NCBI GenBank assembly: GCA_037013685.1
Contig: CM072894.1
Coordinates: 19,276,949-19,340,948, forward strand
From: Acridotheres tristis
Taxonomy: Eukaryota > Chordata > Aves > Passeriformes > Sturnidae
Length of the DNA: 64,000 nt
Reading direction: 5' to 3'
The position numbers and the translations under genes are program-made. The notes below the pieces were generated by a model that saw only the letters and a list, made by a program, of their open reading frames with translations, searched no databases and had not been told where the DNA came from. Of the stretch, positions 36,131-48,700 are shown piece after piece. Numbering within the stretch: the stretch's first letter is position 1; the number at the start of each line of letters is the position of its first letter.

Positions 36131-39100
36131 AGCAGAACCAACTTGTTCTTTTCCTACACAACAAATACAGTTTTCATTGTGTTTTATTCAAATTCTCTTC
36201 TACTCAGAGAATATGGGCTTCAAGGCAGTTACACAACATTTCTTTACTGGCTTTCCTATTACCCAGCTCAGAGTGAAAGAACTGTCAGAGCATGCCTGGC
36301 TATATGCAGTGTGACAGGTTTCACTGTTCAGAACAATTGGTCCCAACTGCTCTTATTTCTTGTTTAAGGTTTCAAACCACTTTTGAAAGCTATCAAATTT
36401 CACGTTAAGCTCCTTGGGAGGAGAAAGAATGAGTTTCTGGATGGCAAGACAAGCCAGAACTGATGCATAGTGAATAGCATGAGAGGCATAATATTACTTG
36501 GAGGGATTTCTGACAAGTCTGTGGCCCCTTTTCCATAAGGCAGAAAGTTTTATGATTTTCCTTTGGAGGGGGTGGGGAGAACACGGAAACAATAAGTTAT
36601 GCAAATGTGGCATTCTCTTGAAGAAAAAAATATACTACCCTGCCTTTTATAAATAGAATGTGTATGATTTTATTTGTATGATTTCTTCTCGGGTAAGAAT
36701 TACTACATGGCACATTCGGATTTTTTATGTCCATGGCTATACTTGGTCCAATCCCTTTAATTCCAGAATCTCAAGCACAGTCACCAGTTTTTGGAAAGCT
36801 TCATAAATAGTAACAAACTGTTAAACGTTAAAATTTGGCTGAATGAGGGAGAATTTGTAATTAAAAGTAAATTATAAAATTTAAGGAAAAGTAGGAAATA
36901 GGAAGTGAATGTCCTGAAGTATGTAGAGAAAGAGAGAGATATAAAAATAATCTGAAAAAATATAGATAGAGAAGAAGTGGGATCAAATCATGAGAAACAA
37001 AGCACCTCTGCAACAGTTTTTGGGTAGCGTATGTTTTGTTTCTACTAGTCTGGTCTCTGAAACTATGAGTCAGTTGCTTTAATAGGACGGTAGATTATAA
37101 TGAGAAAAAAGAAAATATGGTTGGAAACCATCACTCTGGGAGCTCCTAAATGAAGGACAGTTGAGGACCCAGGTTACAACAAGTGAGCTGGAAGACTCCT
37201 GGCTTGGCTGCCTACAGATCCCACTGACGCTGACCTGTGAGTTGGTGCTTGGAGCTTGTCAGGACTATGGAAGTGCTGGCTGCAAGAAAGGGAACTGTCT
37301 TCTGAGAGGGCTGGTAGGTGTTAAGAGCTGCTCAGCTTCTTCCTGATCAGTGTGTAGGAACTTAGAGATCTTGAGATAATATTTTTAGCAAAACAAGTAC
37401 TCCATGTAGGAGTTCCAAATATTTCCCCTTCTGTTAAATCAAAGCTGTCTAGTCATGATCCTATCATTAAATTCACAAATGGAAGACATACAGATGCCAG
37501 GTTCAGAAGAAACTGAGTAAGTTCAGCTCAGAAGAGTTAACACACAGCCACTCAGCTCACTAAAATTTCACTATTCACTTCAGGACACCAGAAAATCCTT
37601 GTTGACATTTCAGCCCTTTCTGTTGCTTTCAGACCCGTTTATCGACATACTCAAGTATATGTATCAATTAACTATTTTAAAGAGTCAGAAAGCACCACCA
37701 GTATAAACATATACTTTGCAGTAAGTGTGTGGTCCAAGGGGACCTTGACAAATTTACATCTGTTGTAAGGAATAGGCCAGAAGGAATACCAAGCTGATCC
37801 AAGTGTTGCTTCTTTCAAAATGTGTCTAATGAGGGATGATCAACTGAAGAGAAAAAACAATTGAACTCAGAAAGTACATTAGAATAGGCCACAGAGGCAA
37901 AGAAGAGGTCTAGGATGGATATTTCAGGCACTCTTCAGCAAATTTGAGCAAAACTAGCTTACTCAATACTCATGACAACTTCCATGTAATTATCAAAATA
38001 TAGATAATTGAAAGTATTCTCCACATTTGAAGCTCTTGACTGTGTAGTCAGTTGTAAAGTTAAGCATTCTGGATATCATCTGAGCAACATGAATTGTAAG
38101 TGTGGGGAATGAATCTTACTTTAGATGTAACCATTTAGACAGAGTACTGGAAGGTGATCAACATATGCAGAGTGCTGGAAAGTTTGGAGTTCTCTGAAAG
38201 GTGGTAATTTGTAAAATTACGCCTAGGCTTTGTTCCAACACACAAGTATTTTTTTTTTTTAATTCCAGCTTATTTTTACATCAAAGTGGACAGGGAAAAC
38301 AACTTCAGGCATGGTGATAGATCAACACAACTACTTCATATTTGCTGATTGAGATTTTTCAGTAACAGGCTAAGATGTTCTGAAATTTGCTTTGCTTTTT
38401 AAGTTACTGGAATATATAATGCATCAATCTTTTTGAAAACAGAAATGTAGATGCCAAGCATGTTTGAAAGATGAAGAGGTTCTTGTGGTAAACATAGCAT
38501 GCATATGTGCTTTCCTCTAGAGACCCTCCTAAACATAAGCTCACATATATGCCTTTAAAGCAGCTACAGAAAAATGTCTGGGTTTTCTGATCAGTCCTTA
38601 TATCTCGTGATGAAAAGAGTTCCCAATGGCAGCATATTTCCCGTTCTGTATTAGCTGGATTTGGCTTAGACAGGATTTTATCTCCAAATCATTTGGGTAC
38701 AGGTAAGGAAACACCAAGAGGCGAGGTCATAGAAATAGAAATACTTCCTATAGTTCCTATACTACAGCATCTACAGGGAAATCAGACTTTTTAACCATGA
38801 ACTGCAACATGTAAGTATAGAGTGACAGAGAAATACCTATCTACATGAGTGTACCCATCATATAAAGAAAAATAGGTTTTGCAAAAAATTATTATTTGGT
38901 AATTCCCTGTTAAACCGAATAATTTGGAATGTCTGCTCCCAAGCATAGTAAATTCCCAGCTGTAGTGGTTGAAAGAATCAGTAATGTAAGCAGGAAAGCA
39001 TATTCCCATCACTTTCATTACTGAAAATCATTGTGCTGTTTTCTGAAAAATTGTAGGAAAAAAAAAATTAAAATTATGCTTGTAATGGCTTCAGACTTCA

Positions 39101-42100
39101 GCCTGCAAATGCAGTCCAGAAAGTGAAATGCAGCAGTAACAGTAGGCAGCTTCCCAGGGTGCACACTGGGAATACTCCAAGAAGCAGTAAATACTTCAAT
39201 AACAAAATCTTCAAGACAGATGGAAAGTGAGACTCATTCCTACAAAAACCCCATAGATAGTTTCATGCAATGTTTTAAATTATTTATTATTATAAAATAA
39301 ATAGAAAAAATACAATTTAAAAAAATGGAAAAAAGTAATCTTTAAATAACAAACTCAGGAATTTTAATTTACTAAAACTAGTACAGTTTTAAGTTAAAGT
39401 TAAGTAAAAGTTAACACTTTTTATTATATGACGTATTGCATTTTATTCACCTACTTATTCTGGTCCTAGAAAATAAGATTTATTTGGGGAAATCTACTGG
39501 TGTTACTACTGTCCTGGTAATATTTTAGACTAAAGATGTTATCATCCTTCCAAAGATTATTATTTTACTTTCTTTCAAAAATTTAATAATTTGTTCTGCA
39601 CTTCGCTTGCAGGATTTTGGTTGAAAATGATCTAAAACAACTTTGATAATTATTTTTCTAGTGATTATTATAAGCTTAAGGTCCTTTGGGAGAATGTCAA
39701 ATTATATGTCTATAATTACTTTGACTCCCTCTAGTTTCTGTTCAATAAAAAGTTACGATCAATAGCCCTTGGCACACAATAGCTGGGCAAAGCTCCTTGT
39801 CTCTGCAGGCAAGAAATTCCAGCCTGTATAAATGATGAATTCTCATCCCCACAAAAGCTTGTATTAAATTGTCTGTTATTCGCCATTCTTCCACAGATTG
39901 TGAATCCTCTTTCTCTAATAATTATATATTTATATCCGATAGTCTGCAATGATATTGGGAAATAGGAGAAAGCTATTCTCAGGAGCAGACTGAAGAGTAT
40001 TGGAAATGTTCCATAAGCTTAATACATTCTAATGGCTATTCCTAGCCAAGGGAACTGGTGATTGTAAGACTACAGGCCCATGTTGAACATGCAGCATGCA
40101 AAGCACACCAGACCAGCACTTGAATTAAGGTAAACATTACAGAGGTATTTTAAATCATTAGAGGAGCTGTGCTTTGTACTGTGATGCCATCTATATAAGA
40201 CCATCTTTTATACTGTTCTGAGTAGCTTCAGTGGGGCTTTGGGCATTTTTGTGGCACACTCTGGTTGTGTGTTGGATTTGGGGAAATTAAAAATACACAA
40301 CTTACTGCTCTTTCGCACCTGCTGGGATGCACCAAAATCCGTTTCATTTATAATTCAGTTTCATTGCCACGTGTCACCATCTATTGCTTATGTTGACAAT
40401 GTCCGAAACATTTAATTACCTTGTGCTTGTAATACATCCAAAACAATACCTTTGAATATTTTTTCCTCACATTGGAAAAGAACTGTTCTGTACAAAAATT
40501 ATTTTTAATGAAAATTTTTAAATTTGAAGCATTAACAGAATAGTAACACAAATATAACCAGAAGAGTAGAGAATCATTGAACTCTGAATTATCAAGAGTC
40601 ATGTCTTAGCCTCATGATGACTTGCACAGGCCTGCAGCTGGTACTTATTTCCTGTTTCAAATCTCAGTTAAAGCTACAGAAAATACTTTCCTACCATTCC
40701 CATCTTAAGGAGCCGCCACATTTCACTGGAGCCAGTTGTATCATTCCTGATGGGATGGCATGCAGTGAGCACAGGCAGGATTGTGACCACCAGAAGTTTA
40801 TCAATCGAGATAAGTGCTCAAATTATAGTCAAAGAGGGTTTGAGAGCCACAAAGCATTTTGTGAGAAGATTCAGTGTGGTCCACAGGCAAATATATGAAT
40901 ACACACTCAGTATTCCTGGCACTAGCAGTAGTGTTTATGACTGTTGGGGTAGATTGCATCTTACTGAAATAGCAGAAGAAAGATAGGCAACACACCATTA
41001 GGATAGATGAGAAGGAAAGGAGTGAAGCAATACATTATGTTTAATATTCTGAATGGTTGACATACCAGGCATGGACTCCATTTTATTACTGTATATGAGA
41101 AGTTGAAGTAAATTAGATGAATCAGTGAAGACTTAATGAACAACAGTAATATTCCCTTGTTGTTAGCACAACTAATAGCAAGTTTCTGAAAATATGATGC
41201 TAGGAATACTGGAGGACTTCCAATCTAACTCCAAATTTATAAACACTAGAAGTGACATTTTGAAAAACTATTTATTAGTTACATGAATGTCAGTTCGAAG
41301 TAAAATGCTGAAGATTTTTGGATTTGAACAACAAAAAATTAGAGGCTAAAGTGCTAATTATGGTAATGAGCACAAAGATAAATCTTGTCAAATGACTCTC
41401 TTTTTTGAAAAGATCCTAAATCTATTTTAAAAGGCAAGTGTTGAAGCATAGTTTTATTGTTTTGTGGTTTTTTTAAATGTTCTAAATATCGCAAATATCG
41501 TACAGTTTAAACACTTTGGATGCAAGTAACCAAATTAGGTGGGCTACAGGCTGAGCTAATAGATTTAAGAATATTACTTATGAGGAGATGTATCTGAGTG
41601 GTATTATTTCTGGGAAGGGCCCTCTATAAATTGGTTCTTTATTTGGTGTAATTAATATTTTTGTCAGTTATGCACACTACGCTGTAATGTTCTTGATAGT
41701 GAAGTTTGCAGATGACATGGAAGAAGGAATAAAGTTTATAAGGCTGGTATTTCAAGGCAAGCTGCCTAGTCTGGTTTAAATATTGGAGTTGAAAGCACCT
41801 GATTTGAATGTAGTCAAATGCAAGATACAAGAATTGGGACTTCAGAATGTAGGATAAGAAAGTTCATTCTCAAATGAAATGTGAATGAAAGATTTAAAGG
41901 CAAAACCACCTCCAAGAGTATGGCCCGGGCAAGAAGGCAAATGTATTTCTGTGGTGATGGGAATGGAGAGCAGCAAGTAGAAGCAGGGACATGAGCATGG
42001 TATGAGCTGGAACATGTGGCACTGATGAAGTTTCTTTAAAATATTCTGCCTTTTATTCAAGAAGGTCTATTTAAATGATTGTGGGAGATACAAAAAAATG

Positions 42101-43499
42101 TTTTGAAGGACTGACATTGAGATTTAAACCAAGCTTAAATAATTCAGCTTCTGAACTTGATGAAAAGAAAATTAAGACGCATGTATTACTGTTGGGTGGA
42201 GAAGATATTAACTGGGAACTTCCCAGCTTGTCTGACAATGGAATAATTTTTTTCTAAGAAACAGCAGTTGATACTAGATGACTTCACCTTGTAAAATGTG
42301 GTTTATTTTGAATAAATGTTGGAACAGCTGATACAAAAGGCAGAGGATATAGAACTGGTCTGGGACTTTAATTCAGATTCAGAGCAAATCAAATTTAAAT
42401 TCTTCACGTCCATCATACAATTCGTTAACTTAGGAATTCCTCTTTGCCCTTCTTTAAAGAAGTTTTTCCTATGACTAATAGGAGCAGTTCTGCTTTAAGA
42501 TTATTATTACAATCAAATTATATCCTTTAGAGGTCATGAAACAACTTCTCGAAGATGCATAAAGTAGTCCATACTCTGTTTATTTTTTTTTCTCTGAATT
42601 GCTTTGAGGAAGTTTAAATTAACTCTGGGAATTAGACAGTTTTCAGAATACACCTGTAGTCTGAAGGACTAATGGGGATGAGCCAGCTGCATCTTTCTCA
42701 TGAACTCAGCTTTAAAGTGGTTGTTGAGCTTAGAGCTACCATTCAAGTCAGCAAGAAAGGAAGGGGAAAGCCCTTGAAAACCTTTATTCTGCAGCACAGG
42801 ACATCTTGATACATTTCATCTAGACATCACTTATCATAGAGGCACTTGCTGTGATTTTTGTCTTCATTCTATGACCTTTGTCACCCAATTATTTAATTTC
42901 CTTCTGATTCCAGTCAAAATAAATAAATTGTGGCTTTATTAGAGAAGTAACTGAGCGAAATCCAGTGGAATGAAGCTAAGACTAAGCATTCTAGCCCATG
43001 AGGCCTGAAGTTCTGTGAAGGAATATTGCTTATATTTTCCATTTTTTTTGTGTAAAATCACTGCTATATCTTAATGTGGCTGCAATTGAGTAAACTTATC
43101 ATGGATTAGCATTCCTTTCTATATTTGAGTTGAAAATACTTAAGAACAGCTCTTGGCAATGGCAGATTTTATCATACTGCTCCAATTCTAGACTGATATG
43201 GCTATTCCAGCCGATTCAGAGTAACAAAGTGAGGGGCACAGGTTGTAGAAATAAAATATCAATATAGCCTCACAACCAAAATCAGGGTAGCCCTGCTGGA
43301 CCTCAAGCATTCTCTCAGAAGCGCTATGTTAAAAAAGTGAAAAATAAAAAATTACTCATCCTATTCTCTTAGTCTTAAAGAAGGAGGTTATTAAAGTTCA
43401 GTGGAAAACTCAATGTTTCCAGGAAGCAGGTGAATCAAAACAGAAATCCTGCAGGAAGGTTTGAGAGCCGTTTTTATGGGCAGAGTCCTATAAACGTTT
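36131..43499. other. AT-rich intergenic DNA
   Basis: No gene recognised. A weak CR1-like trace lies at about 41697-41850. Otherwise there are AT-rich runs (for example 39270-39430) without identifiable structure. Confidence 0.5.
41697..41850 (+). repeat. Possible very old CR1 fragment
   Basis: AAGTTTGCAGATGACATGG (the FADD box region of CR1 reverse transcriptase) is followed about 110 bp later by GTCAAATGCAAGATACAAG, like the CR1 stretch AAATGCAAGGTCCTGCAC. Everything between is too diverged to align by eye. Confidence 0.3.
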
Positions 43500-43622
43500 C
43501 TGTTTCAGTTTCTGTTCTAATGGCACTTGGGGACATCGTTCAGTGGTGAACACAGTGGTGCTGGGTTAATGGTTGGATGTGATCTTAGAGGTTTTTTCCA
43601 GCCTGAATTATTCTCTGATTCT
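43500..43622 (+). mobile_element. CR1 3'-end fragment, sense
   Basis: GGGACATCGTTCAGTGGTGA, then TGGTGCTGGGTTAATGGTTG, GATCTTAGAGGTTTTTTCCA and a tail ATTCTCTGATTCTGTT match the 3' UTR and terminal octamers of bird CR1 elements. Only about 120 bp remains. Confidence 0.85.
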
Positions 43623-46600
43623 GTTCGAGTTCCACAGTGATTCTGACCTGTGCTGTGAGAGAGAGCTCCATTTCCTTCCCAGAGGACTCTGTTTAGACCT
43701 GGAGCTTTCAGAAAGCTTCAGCCAGTTGTTCTTATGTGAATGAACAGAGAGATTTGCATCGCTTGATTTCCTTTGCAAATCCACCTTTGGACACAAGGAG
43801 ACCAAAATCTAAATTTTGCAAGGCCATGATTCAAAGCTGACGTAAATTGAGATACTTGTTCTGGGAGGAAGATGGTCTCTGTCAGGACTGTGACAGGCAT
43901 CCCAATACTGCACTGTAAGCAACTGAAGAAGGAAGAGTATAAACCTGTCTTTCCCAAGGTCATACTGCTACAGCTTCCAATAAAAAGTTAAAAACTGTTA
44001 AAGTAAATGCGATGAAGGAAAGAATTTTACTTCATTAAAGTACCTTAGACAGTAGAATTTGCTGAATTCACCTGAGGTGAGCTGTTAAAAATAGGAACAG
44101 AAAAGTATTTTCCCTTATTGACCTCTAAGGACTTAGTGACTTGAGCATATACAGCTGAACCTTGGAGATTTACCCACTAGGAATGATTGAGAAAAGGAGA
44201 ACTTCTTCAGTAGATTTCTTTGAGATATCATTACTTTACAGTGTGGAATCGGTTTGAAAGAGATTAGCATAAAGAGCTAATATCATTTGATGATGAGGCA
44301 TTTTAGGCATTGCTTTTGTCTGTTCACGGCTGGTTTTGTTTGTTTGTTTGATTTACTCTGCCTGAAATCAAACCATGGTGGCTTACAAGGACATTCCTTT
44401 TACTTTCTCACATAAGGGAAGGAAAAAGAGACAGCTAATGTCAAAAAGATGAGCAGGATAAGTAAATACAACAGACTTTCATGTCTCTTTGTCCTGCAGA
44501 CTTCAAAGTACTGTTCTTGATTATGCAATTATTGTGTTAATTTTTTTTATTTCAGAGTTTATTTAAATGAAAGATCAGTTAATAGTAGCCAAAATAATGC
44601 TTATTCTAACAGATAAAACAAATGTTTTAAAACAAGGCATTCTAGAAGTTACTGACTTTTCTTTAGATGAGATAGTATTCATATCTTTTTTAACACTTTT
44701 GTGCAGCGCTGCTAAGCTCAGCATTAGACAAAGGATCACTTAAGTGTAAGTGAAATGTGCATGCAAGCCTAAGGTGTTGGCAAGGATGTATCTTGCTATG
44801 TAAATAATAGAACACTGGTTATCAGTCAGCAAAGGACTAGAACCTCAGAACGTGGGATTTGCAGAATATCACTGACAGCCCCTGAGTGCTGCTCTACAGG
44901 GGCCTGCCTTCAATGCACAAAGATTTGGGACATGTAGTATATTGGTCCACTGTGTCATTCAGCACTGAATGAAGGTTGATGTGTTTACTACAAAGATATT
45001 ATCCTAGAAGACTTGTCTCATTCTTACTAAGCTTTATCTTTGGGTGGGTTAAGGAGAAATGAAGACAGAAGCACACTCTGACCTAGATGCCTGAGCATCC
45101 ATATTTAACTCTGTATAGTTTGAAGGCTGTTTTTTTGCCTGTGAGAGCTTGTAGTGTGCAAGTTCAAAATTTGGATATGGAATAAATAATCTGAAGAGTT
45201 TTGATTACTGCTCAGTAAGTTCTCTGTGGAAAATACCAACAGACACTAGAGACTTGAAAAGTTACCTGAGACACAGGCTTCTTATGTAGGTAATTGTGAG
45301 CTCTTATATGGTAAACTATGCCCAAGTGACTAGGAGCATCTTGGGAAGAAAAGCAAGAAACCAAAAGAGAATCTCCTGGAAACATCCAAATGATGGAAAT
45401 AAAGAGGAACAGGAATGCAGGAGCTGGAACAATTTCTTTGGTGGGAACAATGAGATGTATTGAAAACATTGAACAGGTCAGCCACTCTTTGTTTATCCTG
45501 CAGTTACTAAGCATATTTCTAAAATTTATGGTAAAGCAAAATACAAGAAGTATCACTTTTCTATAAAGAACTACATCTGAATTATTTTTCTTTTCTTCCC
45601 AAAAATACAGACATTTCAAAGACTTGAAAAATTAAAATTTAATGAAAGTAATATAATTTGTTTGACTGGTCTGGGCTCGTGTCAATTAAAGAAAGACAAA
45701 AATAAGGTACTTGGATCCAGAATGAAATTGAAGTGATGAATTTATGCCTTTTAGCTAAATGTGAGTACTGATTGCATCTTCATGTGTTGCTAGAGGGGAT
45801 AACCAGTCTTGTGAACGTGTTCGCTGTAGTAGGTCCTTCAGGATTTTGTGTTAGCCAGTTCTGCATCTGTGTTAAATCAATATCACAAATGGTGCATGCT
45901 GAGGGCTATTTAGGAGGGGTTTGGGGAAAAAAAAAGAAGGAAAAAAAGGCACCTTATTGCTTTTAGTGCTAATGGTACATTCATTATGCTGAACTATAAA
46001 TCTGTTTTGCCTGATACTCTTCTTAGGCATCAGTAATGGCTTGGAATTTAAGGTACTACAACTACAATTTCTAGAAATGTTCTGATGGATGATTGACAAC
46101 TTAACTTAATCTCCAAAACTAAGTGTGGTTCCTTTCTTGCTCTTAAGCTCATAAAAGCTAATTTAGGGACATGCTAAAAATAATTAAAATCTAAATTCAA
46201 CATCCTGGAATCAGTGACAGAAGAAAATCCAACAGAAAAGCCTGCAAGTAGTAATTATTTTCAGTTGATAAAGATCATTCATTTACTCAAAATAAATAGG
46301 CATATTTATTGAATGGTTAATTAACTGCTTTTTCATTTTTCAACTTCTTTCTTTCCTCCTATTTTTGCCATTCTCTTTTAGTATTAATATGCAAAACAGC
46401 AGATTTTTTTTATTTTTGTGAGATAAGTACAAAAATAGTCGCTTGGGAAATCAGTTTATAGGCACTCTCAGAGGTATAATAGGCAACCCTATATATCTTA
46501 CAAAGAATCTTGAAAAGGAATTTAAAATACTATCATAGCTAGTTTTATTGTAGAGGAAGAGATGTAAAAGAGAAATGAAAGAACAGTCCATGAATATTAA

Positions 46601-48570
46601 GATTACTGTGACCTTGACCTATTTAATGTTCATAGTTTAATTGTAGAAGGTTTTTATGCTTAATTGGATTATAATTTTTCAGCTATTTTCTGGGGTAATG
46701 TATATTGTTAAATATCAGAAACTGCATGTGAGTACAAAATTACAAAATAAGTGATGCCTATCTGAGGAATAGAAGAATTCAAGACTTCAGTGTTCACCTT
46801 TCATGGCTGGAATACTTAATCATTTGGAGGAAAATCAGGGACCATCTTGTAAATTCGTGGGATACTAAATATTGTCAAATACTAAGGAAAAGAGACTTGA
46901 AAACATTGACACATCTTAACATCTAAGATGTTTGAAAATATGACTGTTTTTTAAAATGCTGTTTAATTCAGTTGCAAGTTTGGTAAGGTTTATGATACCT
47001 TAAGGACAAAAGGGTATTTAGAGATATTCTTCTGCATCTTTGAATATTGGCATTAGTCAGATACCAGGAAGTTTAGACAATTAAAGGAGAAAAACATTCC
47101 TCTTTGACTAGTCCTCCGGTGGTCTTCATTGTGATATGACCGGGTCAAATAATAAAAAAATATATGCAGAGTAAATTGAGGTCTTGAGCTGCTAGACAGT
47201 AAATTGAGGAAAGAAATCAAAAGCTTTTGCTGCCTGTTTGAAAAGGGAGGTATGCAATACACATTTATAGGTTTTGTTTGCAGAAGTAGCAAATGCAGAG
47301 AAATGGCCAAAAGTCTTCAGAGAGTCTTGGGTAAACGACTCCTATAAAGAATCCCCCTCTTTCTCCATTTATAAGACCAGATGTTATCGAGTCTAAGTAC
47401 AGGAGTTCATTTTTTGAAGACTTTGAGCCATTGTTTACACATTTCAGCATGACTCACTTGTGCAGGTTGTTCAGGAACACAAGGGATAAATTATTTTGAG
47501 AAAAGAAAGAAAGGTCAGAGAAGGACAGAAAAAACGCCAAAAACCTGCACCACAAGATATTGAAGTTGTCTCTCCAGTCACTGATACCAGAGCATTTTAG
47601 TGTTTCAGCAGATCCCAAATGGAATCTATATTAGTATGAGCAAACCTCAAGCAATCATTTATTTATGTGCAAGGCATCTAAGAGAAAGGTGTCTAAAAAA
47701 AAAGCCCTGTTTACTCAAGGTTGTTGGCAGGAATAAGGTCTATGAGATACTGCTTCCTTCATTTCAGCATGGAATAGAAAGGATCTTGTGGAAATAAGCT
47801 CAGCAAGTAAGGGAAATTTAGTGGCAAGCACTGCAAACCTCTGTTACCATATTTTCCATAAAAGCAGAATTCCAGAATTTGTTTCATAGGCTTACAGTCT
47901 TCCGTGATAATGACTAGCATTAACTTTGTAACGTGTGGCAAAAGAGTTTAGCTTGTTTTTTCCTCCTCCCATTAAGCCACCAAACATACATATTTTTATC
48001 TCCATCCTCATGAGGGGTTATCTAGTCCATTCTTCTTTTCCAAACAGCAGATTTTTCTGCAGTAATTTCCAAAAGACTTTTTCAAAAGATTTTTAAAAGG
48101 ATTTTTTTTCAAACTGCATTTACTTTATTTACTTTGACCCTCTATTTGCTGAGGTATCAGAATAATTACTTTGTTAGTTGAGTGTTATATAAACTTGATT
48201 TATTTTCTTATCACTTCAGGCATTAGACATTACTACTCACATTACCAGTGCAGCTGGGTCAGAAAGAGTCTTTTGCTGAAAGTTCTACATGTCAGCAATT
48301 TCTGTATCAATTTGTGTTTAGATGGTCTTGACTTGCTGGCAGAGAAACCCAAGGAAAAATGCTTATAGGAGTTACCATAAACTGAAAAGTACTGTGGCTC
48401 AATGGAAGAGCAATTTGCCTACTACCTGAGAGAAGTAAAAAGTATTTATACTCCAGACAAAAGCTGTGGCTTTCAGGTGCATGTTTGCAAACTATTACAC
48501 TGGCTTTATCTATCCTCTTGAGAACAGACTGCAGTGAGGTTGTCCTCTGGTTGGGTACACTGTTATAGGA
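43623..48570. other. AT-rich intergenic DNA
   Basis: No gene or named repeat. Contains a (TTTG)n run near 44336-44350 and an A-rich run near 45928-45950. Confidence 0.5.
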
Positions 48571-48572
48571 AA

Positions 48573-48700
48573 TATCATAGAAAATGAGATTGGAAAACTT
48601 TGAAGGAATATCCAGTTCATCATTTAGCCCAAAGATGGAATCAGCTGTATCAACTTAGACAAGTTTGCCTGAACTGCAACATCAAGCAAACTGTATATAG
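48573..48700 (-). repeat. Old CR1 fragment, antisense
   Basis: ATCATAGAAAATGAGATTGG, then CCAGTTCATC, CAACTTAGACAAGTTTGCCT: the reverse complement of an old CR1 3' end (pattern ATCATAGAA...TTGGAAA...TCATCTAGTCC...TGCC). Diverged by many substitutions. Confidence 0.6.

Noticed and set aside
43510..43560. REST/NRSE-like string CAGTGGTGCTGG
   Set aside because: Part of a CR1 3' end; the other half of the NRSE consensus is missing.
45212..45619. 135-codon - strand frame
   Set aside because: Low-complexity hydrophobic translation of AT-rich DNA, no family match and no splice or promoter context.
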